This document shows, in pieces, positions 45,654 through 53,064 of a stretch of 64,000 bases of DNA. Position 1 is the first letter of the stretch; each line of letters starts with the position of its first letter. The position numbers and the translations under genes were made by a program. The notes beneath the pieces were generated by a model. The model was given only the letters and a program-made list of their open reading frames with translations, did not search any database and was not told the origin of the DNA. The stretch comes from an uncultured Gammaproteobacteria bacterium (GTDB taxonomy: Bacteria > Pseudomonadota > Gammaproteobacteria > Eutrophobiales > Eutrophobiaceae), in assembly GCA_943788005.1 (NCBI GenBank), contig CALSOP010000002.1, positions 186,001 through 250,000 of the forward strand. Reading direction: 5' to 3'.

Positions 45654-45686
45654 AAAGTAAAAAATATAATAGTGACTAATTCAGAT

Positions 45687-46715
45687 ATGAAAGTTAATGT
45701 TATTCAATTTTTTTTACTGATTGCAATCTTGTTGACAAGCTTATGTGCTTGCCAAAACTCGAATGAAGAATTGGTGGCCATTAACGGTCTGACTATGGGC
45801 ACAAGCTATTCAATTAAAATAGTACCCAATGGAAATCAGCTTGATAAAAATACAGTACATACGAATATCGAAAATATCCTAACTGACATCAATCAATCGA
45901 TGTCGACCTATATTAATGATTCAGAGCTATCTCTTTTTAACCAATCAAAAATCACTGATTGGCAGGTTTTTTCAGAAGATCTGTATCGCGTTATCGAACA
46001 CGGAACTCAAGTTAGTGCGATAAGCAATGGTGCATTCGATGTAACGGTTGGCCCACTGGTAAACCTCTGGGGCTTTGGCCCTCATCCTTATAATCGTGAT
46101 ATTCCCTCGGATCCAGTCATACAATCTGTGAAGCAGCATATCGGCTATGAAAAATTAAACTTTGATGCAGCAGCACATCGTATTGCCAAATCTGATCCGG
46201 CTATAACCATTGACTTATCAGGTATTGCAAAAGGCTTTGCCGTAGATAAGATCGCACAGTATCTAAATGAATTGGGTATCGAAGACTATTTGGTAGAAAT
46301 AGGTGGCGAACTCATAGGTAAAGGAACGAATGCAAATGATTTAGCATGGCAAATTGGTATTGAACAAGCCAAGCCTCTGGAACGCTCGGTGCAACGTGTT
46401 ATTAGCCTCGATAATATCGCCATGGCAACATCAGGAGACTATCGAAATTATTTTGAGAAAGACGGTGTTCGTTATTCACATACAATTGACCCGGTAACAG
46501 GTAAACCTATTCATCATCGGTTAGCTGCTGTCACCGTACTTCACAGCTCTGCAATGCATGCCGATACGCTGGCAACAGCCTTTATGGTCTCTGGGCCGGA
46601 AAAGTCACTGGCATTGGCAAATGAGATTGGTGTTGCACTTTATATGATCATAAAAACCAACACGGGCTTTGAAGAGCGTTACAATGAGCGCTTCAAACCT
46701 TTTCAAACTAAATAA
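45687..46715 (+). CDS. apbE: FAD:protein FMN transferase (ApbE), lipoprotein
   Basis: ApbE attaches FMN to Thr residues of partner proteins such as the NqrB/NqrC and RnfG/RnfD subunits. Starting at ATG 45687 gives 342 residues with a lipoprotein signal (MKVNVIQFFLLIAILLTSLC then AC; lipobox LCAC); a GTG five codons earlier (45672) is possible. The family landmarks are MGTSYSIKIV, MSTYINDSELSLFN, DVTVGPLVNLWGFGP, DLSGIAKGFAVDKIA, IGGELIGKG and YSHTIDPVTGKPI. No Nqr or Rnf genes are in the window. The DUF3301 gene follows closely, a pairing seen in other gammaproteobacteria. Confidence 0.94.
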   Translation: MKVNVIQFFLLIAILLTSLCACQNSNEELVAINGLTMGTSYSIKIVPNGNQLDKNTVHTNIENILTDINQSMSTYINDSELSLFNQSKITDWQVFSEDLYRVIEHGTQVSAISNGAFDVTVGPLVNLWGFGPHPYNRDIPSDPVIQSVKQHIGYEKLNFDAAAHRIAKSDPAITIDLSGIAKGFAVDKIAQYLNELGIEDYLVEIGGELIGKGTNANDLAWQIGIEQAKPLERSVQRVISLDNIAMATSGDYRNYFEKDGVRYSHTIDPVTGKPIHHRLAAVTVLHSSAMHADTLATAFMVSGPEKSLALANEIGVALYMIIKTNTGFEERYNERFKPFQTK

Positions 46716-46755
46716 GCATGAATACAACAACGAGCTATACCAGAGATATTCAAAG

Positions 46756-47094
46756 GTGAGCGAGATTATTTTTCTTATCATACTCGGCCTTGCTGTCTGG
46801 TTTTGGCAGGATGCCTTACGTGCGCGGGAACTGGCGGTAAAACGCTCACGTCGTTATTGTCGCGATATTAATTACCAGTTTCTGGATGAATCTGTGGCGT
46901 TGATATCGATAAAGCCCGGTCGTGATTTTACTGGAAATTTTACATTTCACCGTTATTATCATTTCGAATTTAGCCCCGATGGCCAAAACCGTTTTAGCGG
47001 CACGGCCTATGTCATAGGACATTACCTGCAATCGATACAGCTTGATCATCCTGATGGTATAATTATGGAATCAAGCTTAAACAAAGAAGATTAA
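46756..47094 (+). CDS. DUF3301 family protein
   Basis: This small protein with one N-terminal TM helix (SEIIFLIILGLAVWFWQDAL) is followed by a soluble domain containing RRYCRDINYQFLDESVALIS and YYHFEFSPDGQNRFSGTAYV, the DUF3301 pattern. The GTG at 46756 gives 112 residues, near the family's usual 100; an ATG at 46684 inside the end of apbE would add 24 residues that do not resemble the family. Function unknown. It sits between apbE and yajQ and is probably co-transcribed with both. Confidence 0.8.
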   Translation: MSEIIFLIILGLAVWFWQDALRARELAVKRSRRYCRDINYQFLDESVALISIKPGRDFTGNFTFHRYYHFEFSPDGQNRFSGTAYVIGHYLQSIQLDHPDGIIMESSLNKED

Positions 47095-47113
47095 ATCTAC
47101 GGAGAATTTAACG

Positions 47114-47596
47114 ATGCCTTCATTTGATATTGTATCTGAAATTGACCAACATGAACTTACCAACGCGATTGATCAAGCGAACAGGGAAATAAGCAATCGC
47201 TTTGATTTTAAGGGAACCGACTCGAAGATTGAGTTGGTTGAAAATAGCCTGACTATCATCTCTTCATCTGAATTTCAGGTAAAACAGATTCACGATATAC
47301 TGGAGACAAAGATAGTCAAGCGTAGTATTGATATTCGTTGTCTGGAGTACAGTGACATTATAGAAAGTAATAAAGAAGCCCGACAATCCGTTGCGATAAA
47401 AAAAGGAGTTGATACTGAGCTTGCCAGAAAGATTGTAAAAATGATGAAGAGTAGTAAATTAAAAGTTCAAGCAGCGATCCAGGGAGATCAGGTCAGGATC
47501 ACCGGGAAAAAACGTGATGACTTGCAAGAAACGATCGCAGCGATTAAAGAAGCAAAATTTGAACTCCCATTGCAATACATAAATTTTCGGGACTAA
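47114..47596 (+). CDS. yajQ: YajQ family nucleotide-binding protein
   Basis: The 160-residue cytoplasmic protein has two ferredoxin-like repeats. The N-terminus MPSFDIVSEIDQHELTNAID and SNRFDFKGTDSKIEL are the family signature, and KKIVK-like ARKIVKMMKSSKLKVQAAIQ and the C-terminal FELPLQYINFRD are conserved. Homologues bind c-di-GMP in Xanthomonas and Pseudomonas; elsewhere nucleic-acid binding has been reported. GGAGA precedes the start. It lies 19 bp after the DUF3301 gene and 11 bp before the PHP gene. Confidence 0.95.
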   Translation: MPSFDIVSEIDQHELTNAIDQANREISNRFDFKGTDSKIELVENSLTIISSSEFQVKQIHDILETKIVKRSIDIRCLEYSDIIESNKEARQSVAIKKGVDTELARKIVKMMKSSKLKVQAAIQGDQVRITGKKRDDLQETIAAIKEAKFELPLQYINFRD

Positions 47597-47607
47597 ACAT
47601 AAAACCA

Positions 47608-48438
47608 ATGTCATACGTATTCGATTTACACACCCACTCAACTGCTTCTGATGGCATATTGTCACCCGAGATGCTCGTTGAAAAAGCTAGTACGGCGGGG
47701 GTCAACACATTAGCGTTAACAGATCACGATACAGTCGCCGGTTTAGCTGCCGCACAAATTGCTGCAAAAAAATACAATATAACACTCATTAATGGCATCG
47801 AGTTATCATGTCTATGGAATAATAAAACGATTCATATCGTTGGATTAAATTTTGATCCTGAGAACAAAACTATAATTAATGCAACAATTAATCTGAATCA
47901 TCTGCGTGAAGAACGCGCAATCAAGATAGGCGAGAAACTCAAGAAGGTCGGAATTGAGAATGCATACGAAAATGCCAAGCGAATTGCGGCCGGTGGAACT
48001 GTCACTCGCCAGCATTTTTCAACTTTCCTAATCGAAAATGGTAATGCAAAAAGCCAGACAGATGTATTCAAACGTTATCTAGTCAATAACAAACCGGGAT
48101 ATGTCTCTGTCGAATGGCCCAGCCTCGAAGAAACTATTGCTAAAATTAGTGGCGCCGGTGGCATTTCAGTTATAGCACATCCATTGATTTATAAACTGAC
48201 AGCAACAAAATTGCGCAATTTAATAAATGAATTCAAGGTTCTCGGTGGTAAAGCTATTGAGGTTGTCACCGGACATAGTCAATCAGCTGAGATTGAATTG
48301 GCAACTAATTATGCCAAACGTTTCGGCATGGCGGCTTCAGTAGGTTCTGATTTTCATAATGAGAATATCGCTTGGAGTCAATTAGGCAAACTCGCAGAAT
48401 TACCACGAGGACTTACGCCTGTGTGGGAATTATGGTAG
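47608..48438 (+). CDS. rnm: PHP-domain phosphoesterase, RNase AM/TrpH (YciV) type
   Basis: This 276-residue enzyme of the PHP superfamily corresponds to E. coli YciV (Rnm), reported as a 3',5'-bisphosphate phosphatase and 5'-3' exoribonuclease that trims rRNA ends. The PHP metal-binding motifs are FDLHTHSTASDG, LALTDHDTVAGL, NGIELSC, ISVIAHPLIYKL and SVGSDFHNENIAW. The insertion EERAIKIGEKLKKVGIENAY is also typical of this branch. It closes the srkA-ABC-apbE-DUF3301-yajQ run. The choice among paralogous PHP activities is by family resemblance. Confidence 0.9.
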   Translation: MSYVFDLHTHSTASDGILSPEMLVEKASTAGVNTLALTDHDTVAGLAAAQIAAKKYNITLINGIELSCLWNNKTIHIVGLNFDPENKTIINATINLNHLREERAIKIGEKLKKVGIENAYENAKRIAAGGTVTRQHFSTFLIENGNAKSQTDVFKRYLVNNKPGYVSVEWPSLEETIAKISGAGGISVIAHPLIYKLTATKLRNLINEFKVLGGKAIEVVTGHSQSAEIELATNYAKRFGMAASVGSDFHNENIAWSQLGKLAELPRGLTPVWELW

Positions 48439-48645
48439 AAATAAAGTACACAAAATAAATTCTACTTAGCTCCCAATGAAATAGAGAATAAAACGTATCC
48501 GCATTAACACTTATAGCTCGGTCCCAGAAACAGGAAACCTTGAGTCTACGAGTGTCTACTTTTTGAGTGTAAAAAATCGCCAGGAAACTTTAATTTAATC
48601 TGGAATTAAAATAGGGAGGCCTAGCTACTGATTGTCAATCTGTAG

Positions 48646-50481
48646 CTATTTATTAGAATCTTTTAATAAAACATCGATTTCAGCGGAAAGAAATTGGTCA
48701 TGTATTTTTGATATTTCCTTTGCTTTTTTATATCTAACATCCGCTTGTTGCACAATTCTGCCTTTAGCTTTTCTCAGCTCTTTATTGAGAGGTGATGATT
48801 CATTCTTTACTTGTTCCGCCAACCATTCTTTCAGATCATCATTTAATGCGTGATTTTGTGTAGGTTGTGGTTGCGCAATCTGCTCCGATTTTTTTACTGT
48901 TTTTATTTTAATGTACTCCGCCTCAGCAGCTTTATGCATATTCTGAATTTTTTCAATCTCATTCGCTTTCCATGAATAAAATTCCTGCATCTTTTTTTCT
49001 TCTTCAAGAAATCGTTTGTCTATCTCAGCCTGAAGATGCGCCACCGTTTCTTCATTTTTTTGTTGCTGTATTTCGACTACCTTATATATAGATTGTCGTT
49101 CTTGCTCTATATCGTTATATATTTTTTTAGCTTGTTGGATAAGTTTATTTGTATTTTGCGTTTGTAAATTAATTTTTACTCTTTGCTCTTTAAATTTTTT
49201 ATCTGTCAGATCAATTACTGATTTTTTTATTTCAGCAGCAATGTCTTTTATATGCAATATCTCCTTAAATTTCCCACGAATACTCTCAAGCTCTTGACGA
49301 AGTCCTCTCAACTCGTCATGCATGACATCTTCATCTGAACTATCATTTTTTTTGAAGGGCAAGATGTCTGCAGAATTTAATTCATCTGTTTTAATTATTT
49401 CTGTTTGATCTTTATCTACATGTCTAAAATGTGCCTTTAAACCACTATTTAGTTGATAAACATCATAACCATGCTGAGCAAGGATATAAGCAGCTATTGA
49501 GCAACGAGACCCGGTATCACAACAGGTAATGTATTGTCTTGATCTATCCAACTTTCCAACCTGTAAACGAAGTATGTTCAAGGGAATATTGACACTACCT
49601 TCTATAGAATAATCCTGGTATTCATCCGGGTATCGAACATCCAGCCATATTGCCCCCTTTTCCTCTATAGCTTGCGCAGTTTCAAAATCTACTTTTTGCA
49701 GTATTGAATTTAAAATGAGCTCTATGAAATTACCCTTACTCAAACGCATTAATCTTCCGTCCGTCAGCATGGTGACAGAAGCATTGCGCTTTGTATTAGC
49801 AATAATAGCTTCTTCCCCAAAGGCATCGCCGTCTCTTATTTGAGCCAGATTAATGTCCTGGGCGGTTGGCGTTGGTTTTCTGCTAATTTGACAGCGACCA
49901 GATTGAATAATGTAATAATAATCACCATTGTCGCCTTGATTAACAATCACATCTCCTTCACTGACATCGATCGCTTCTATCTTAGAGAATATCTTTTGAA
50001 TATTTTCAACTGAAATATTGGTATAAAGTGGAGACTGCAAGATTCTTGTCATCCAATCTTCATCTTCGTCATTACCTATGTCATTAACTTCAAGGCCAGA
50101 GTTACAATTTATTATGTCTGCATCATTATCGATGAGCAATGAATCCAATAATGTTTTATCTATGCATAGAATTAAAGAATCCTCTTCTGCTTTTGCGGTA
50201 TATTGCCGAGGCTGAAACTGGGCTAATGGATAACGTGCGCCATCTGTCTCCGAATAGATACGGAAGTCTGTATTATCTGTTGAAATTAACTTCAACTCCC
50301 CTTTAAGTAGATAAAATGCATAATCGTCATTATCGCCTTCACTAAAAACTATGTTGCCTTTAGAAACTGCTTTCAAGCTTGAACTTGAAACAATTAATTC
50401 GATGTTATCTTTAGACAGATTGCTTATCGGAATAAGTGTTTTCAAGATACTGGTTAATTCAATATTGGAATGTAATACCAT
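48646..50481 (-). CDS. Double cyclic-nucleotide-binding, rhodanese and coiled-coil protein (shorter paralogue)
   Basis: This 611-residue soluble protein has two CNB domains, of which the first (about 10-120) is degenerate and the second (about 145-250) has a full phosphate-binding cassette (FGEEAIIANTKRNASV), a rhodanese domain (about 260-350) with active-site loop ITCCDTGSRCSIAA whose catalytic Cys is kept, and then over 200 residues of charged coiled coil (about 385-590). It has the same architecture as the 808-residue protein at 53065-55491, with a shorter coil. It has a CRP-like site about 120 bp upstream. A role in sensing cAMP, cGMP or a related ligand and handling sulfane sulfur can be proposed but nothing proves it. 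Confidence 0.85.
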   Translation of the reverse strand: MVLHSNIELTSILKTLIPISNLSKDNIELIVSSSSLKAVSKGNIVFSEGDNDDYAFYLLKGELKLISTDNTDFRIYSETDGARYPLAQFQPRQYTAKAEEDSLILCIDKTLLDSLLIDNDADIINCNSGLEVNDIGNDEDEDWMTRILQSPLYTNISVENIQKIFSKIEAIDVSEGDVIVNQGDNGDYYYIIQSGRCQISRKPTPTAQDINLAQIRDGDAFGEEAIIANTKRNASVTMLTDGRLMRLSKGNFIELILNSILQKVDFETAQAIEEKGAIWLDVRYPDEYQDYSIEGSVNIPLNILRLQVGKLDRSRQYITCCDTGSRCSIAAYILAQHGYDVYQLNSGLKAHFRHVDKDQTEIIKTDELNSADILPFKKNDSSDEDVMHDELRGLRQELESIRGKFKEILHIKDIAAEIKKSVIDLTDKKFKEQRVKINLQTQNTNKLIQQAKKIYNDIEQERQSIYKVVEIQQQKNEETVAHLQAEIDKRFLEEEKKMQEFYSWKANEIEKIQNMHKAAEAEYIKIKTVKKSEQIAQPQPTQNHALNDDLKEWLAEQVKNESSPLNKELRKAKGRIVQQADVRYKKAKEISKIHDQFLSAEIDVLLKDSNK

Positions 50482-50599
50482 ATCTACTCATTTGTTCCGT
50501 GATTTATCTTTATAATAATTATTAATAACTATGCACTAATAGTTATTCGATACATTTAAGCCATTAATCCATCATCTTGACAGTTCAAATACCTATTTC

Positions 50600-50615
50600 T
50601 GTGAACATGCTCACA
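50600..50615. promoter_or_regulatory. CRP/FNR-type binding site, perfect TGTGA-N6-TCACA
   Basis: TGTGA-ACATGC-TCACA matches the CRP core consensus in both arms with the exact 6-bp spacer. It lies 119 bp from the start of the cyclic-nucleotide-binding gene and 182 bp from the sigma-54 promoter. Confidence 0.6.
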
Positions 50616-50706
50616 TGATTAACAGCGAACATTACATATAAAAATTATTTTTAGGCATTTGACGTATAAGTTCTCAAATATTGTCGCGATCGAACGACGC
50701 ATTAAC

Positions 50707-50727
50707 CTGTTTTATTACAAAAAACAG
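50707..50727. promoter_or_regulatory. Inverted repeat, possible enhancer-binding-protein site
   Basis: CTGTTTT - 7 bp - AAAACAG is a perfect inverted repeat about 70-90 bp before the sigma-54 -24 element, the usual distance range for activator binding sites. No activator gene lies nearby. Confidence 0.35.
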
Positions 50728-50796
50728 ACAAATAAAGATCTCTATTTTTTGTATATCTAACTGTTTTTATTGAATTAATTTTCATCCGTATTCTCT

Positions 50797-50811
50797 TGGC
50801 ACGACGATTGC
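50797..50811 (+). promoter_or_regulatory. Sigma-54 (RpoN) promoter
   Basis: TGGCACGACGATTGC carries the -24 GG and -12 GC at the exact 10-bp spacing, within the consensus TGGCACG-N4-TTGC. Transcription would start about 12 nt further on, giving a leader of about 25 nt before the GTG at 50848. Confidence 0.85.
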
Positions 50812-50847
50812 GCTATATAAAATTATTATGATTATGAGGGTAAGCAA

Positions 50848-51147
50848 GTGTTAGTAAACAAACTACTAAAGATCGATGGCGAAGAAAAAAAATTACTATG
50901 GGAAATCTTTCACTACGAAAAGATGCTAGATGATAACGAGGAAATGTTGCTCAATGATTTAAACTATTATGAGGAAAGAATTCGCTCTATTGGTAGCACA
51001 AAAACACCAATAGAAATAGGTTTACTAACAATCTATATGAAACATATTAAAAATATAAGAACATTATTACTGAACCTTCAAAACAATAGAAATGACAAAT
51101 TGAAAAAACAAATCCAGGACTTATCTATTAAATCACTTGGCGCCTGA
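50848..51147 (+). CDS. Small charged helical protein under a sigma-54 promoter
   Basis: The GTG start has GAGGG at 7-nt spacing. The 99-residue product is soluble, highly charged and predicted helical throughout (KIDGEEKKLLWEIFHYEKML, IRTLLLNLQNNRNDKLKKQI), without a recognisable domain. It looks like a small coiled-coil or adaptor protein. The near-perfect RpoN promoter shows that it is a controlled gene rather than chance. Its end overlaps the end of the convergent exported-protein gene by 15 bp. Regulators that act through RpoN require an AAA+ activator, which is not in the window. Confidence 0.75.
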   Translation: MLVNKLLKIDGEEKKLLWEIFHYEKMLDDNEEMLLNDLNYYEERIRSIGSTKTPIEIGLLTIYMKHIKNIRTLLLNLQNNRNDKLKKQIQDLSIKSLGA

Positions 51148-52383
51148 TGGTTTTAGGAAATCAGCTTGATGCTTAAAAGCTAGAGCCTCTATCTGTTGCG
51201 CAGCTAGAGATGACAAACTTCCGAGACTAACTACTTCCCAACCTTTATATCCAGAAGTCATTGCATGCTTTGCTGCTTGCGTATACTTTCTTTCATTTTC
51301 TTCAGACCAGATTAATAAATCTGCATATTCAAAGAAAACTATCCTACGTGACTCGGTTAGCACCGCTGCCTGACCTTTAAAGTTATAAAATGCAGAAAAT
51401 TTTTCAGTTTCCATATAGTAACGAAACAACATTTTACTCAGTCGCTCAAATATCAGTGCTACCACTTCCTCGTCTGCAGTCAAAACTACTTCTATATACG
51501 AGTCGAGTCGAGACACTTTTTCAAGTCCTGAAAGATAAGTGGCGATTGTCGTTTTATTCGTCGGTGATAAGGCTTTGTGCTCTATAAAAGCCTTAATCAA
51601 CTTATTGTTAATGCCCATCTCTAAAAGCAAATCGGCATTATATTCATTTAATTCAAATAGTGTTTTACTTCTGAGGACATTGCTTATCCTTCTATCTATA
51701 TCATTTTGATTTTGTGCCGTTGTGAAACTACTACTCAAACCTACACCCGCTGAGACCTTGCCAGATGCACGCGCCTTGGCGACAGTATTTAGAAATGATT
51801 GTACTTTGTAATTGCTTGAGTACATATCAAGACCCAACTGAAATGCAGCATTACGTTTATGTCTGGCTACCGTTGGATCATTTGGTTCTCTTAGCGAATA
51901 TTTATTTAATTGATCACGAACAAAGGGGTCTTCACCGTCCAGTGTCGCATCTAGATTATTGCCTAATTGGCCAGCAAGATTTCTCGCCGTTTTAAAGGGA
52001 GAGGTTATAAAATCATCAGCTGAATCGCTAGAAAGACTTAATTGACTACGCAATTCATCTGAAAACTCTTCGTTTTGATTTTCATATTGAATTATTGCTT
52101 GAGATAAAATCTTTATTTCATTGAGTCGTTTCTTCAGAACAGCCAATGATTTTAATTCAAATTCACCAATGTCTGATTCAAGCTGAAATTTATAAAACCC
52201 ATCTTCGAACTCTACTGCGTCAACACGATGATAAGCAGAGGACAATTCTTTCGGTGATAAAACCGTATTACTATTTACTACCGGAGAAGATTCGATGCTT
52301 CCTGCTGAGACAAATAATGGAAAGAAAATCAGCAATATCACTATTGCTGATTTTAAGTAATAAGCCGTACCATCTAAATGCAT
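51133..52383 (-). CDS. Hypothetical exported protein
   Basis: This 416-residue protein has a signal peptide (KSAIVILLIFFPLFVSAG, cut after VSA). The mature part is mostly helical and hydrophilic, with no TM segment, few Cys and segments such as GVGLSSSFTTAQNQNDIDRR and EVVALIFERLSKMLFRYYME. I do not recognise a family. It follows the Fae-like gene by 46 bp on the same strand, so the two are probably co-transcribed with the 808-residue coiled-coil gene. Periplasmic or outer-membrane location is inferred from the signal peptide only. Its end overlaps the sigma-54 controlled gene on the other strand. Confidence 0.65.
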   Translation of the reverse strand: MHLDGTAYYLKSAIVILLIFFPLFVSAGSIESSPVVNSNTVLSPKELSSAYHRVDAVEFEDGFYKFQLESDIGEFELKSLAVLKKRLNEIKILSQAIIQYENQNEEFSDELRSQLSLSSDSADDFITSPFKTARNLAGQLGNNLDATLDGEDPFVRDQLNKYSLREPNDPTVARHKRNAAFQLGLDMYSSNYKVQSFLNTVAKARASGKVSAGVGLSSSFTTAQNQNDIDRRISNVLRSKTLFELNEYNADLLLEMGINNKLIKAFIEHKALSPTNKTTIATYLSGLEKVSRLDSYIEVVLTADEEVVALIFERLSKMLFRYYMETEKFSAFYNFKGQAAVLTESRRIVFFEYADLLIWSEENERKYTQAAKHAMTSGYKGWEVVSLGSLSSLAAQQIEALAFKHQADFLKPSGAK

Positions 52384-52429
52384 CAGTGTTTACTTCTGCA
52401 AACAACAATGGACCTGTTCAATAAGCGCA

Positions 52430-52978
52430 TTAGATCTTACCGTCTAATCCCATTTGATAGTATTTGTGTACTATCTGTTCCTGATTTTCGAGCAACCAAT
52501 CAATGTCTGGTTCATTATTCATAGCCTTATGAATTGCCATTGCAGTAGCCTTACGATGAATATCAAATAATATTTTATGATCTAGATCATCAGCAGTGGC
52601 CACTAATGGATTTAACCAAACAGAAATAATGATACCCAGATCATTCGCTTTTTCTTTTGGAATATCACCATTTCTAACAGCATCCAGTACACCATTTGCA
52701 GTCGCTCCCTGAACCGTACCCATGAGGATATTAGTATAGCGTTCCTTATTAACAGTTACTTTACTAACCATCAAGGTGGCAGGCCGAACCATAGTATCGG
52801 TATTCATTATAGCCAGAACTTTTGTGTGTCCTTTAACTTGTGAAGCCATTTGGTTAGCGAAAGCAGTACCAAAAGGTCCATCAAGTTCACCAATGACAAC
52901 CTCTGGTTCCGCTGCGGTGCCTGGAGGACCTCCTGCAACCAATGCTTCTCCAACGCGCATCACAATACGTTCACTCAT
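52430..52978 (-). CDS. Formaldehyde-activating enzyme (Fae) homologue lacking the catalytic His
   Basis: Fae condenses formaldehyde with tetrahydromethanopterin in methylotrophs. This 182-residue protein aligns with it along its length: RVGEALVAGG, ELDGPFGTAFANQM, PATLMVSKVTVN, GATANGVLDAVRNGDIP and DLGIIISVWLNP. In the Methylobacterium enzyme the segment before the IIG strand has the proposed catalytic His17; here the matching place is in TAAEPEVVIG, where Glu stands instead. It is thus probably one of the Fae paralogues of unsettled function (Fae2-like), not a true Fae. No other C1 genes are in the window. Strong AAAGGAG ribosome site. Confidence 0.82.
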   Translation of the reverse strand: MSERIVMRVGEALVAGGPPGTAAEPEVVIGELDGPFGTAFANQMASQVKGHTKVLAIMNTDTMVRPATLMVSKVTVNKERYTNILMGTVQGATANGVLDAVRNGDIPKEKANDLGIIISVWLNPLVATADDLDHKILFDIHRKATAMAIHKAMNNEPDIDWLLENQEQIVHKYYQMGLDGKI

Positions 52979-53064
52979 ATGATTAAACTCCTTTGTTTAA
53001 ATAGTTAATTATTAGGGAAATTTTTTTCTGAAGAACCACTGACAATTTAAAAATAAAGAGCTGG

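Larger units (their letters stand above)
50482..50847. other. Divergent control region between the coiled-coil gene and the 99-aa gene
   Basis: These 366 bp contain no gene. The stretch is AT-rich and holds a CRP-type palindrome, a further inverted repeat and a sigma-54 promoter (each listed separately). Confidence 0.7.

Noticed and set aside
48439..48645. Gap between the PHP gene and the coiled-coil gene
   Set aside because: No credible frame, promoter or hairpin terminator could be supported in these 207 bp.
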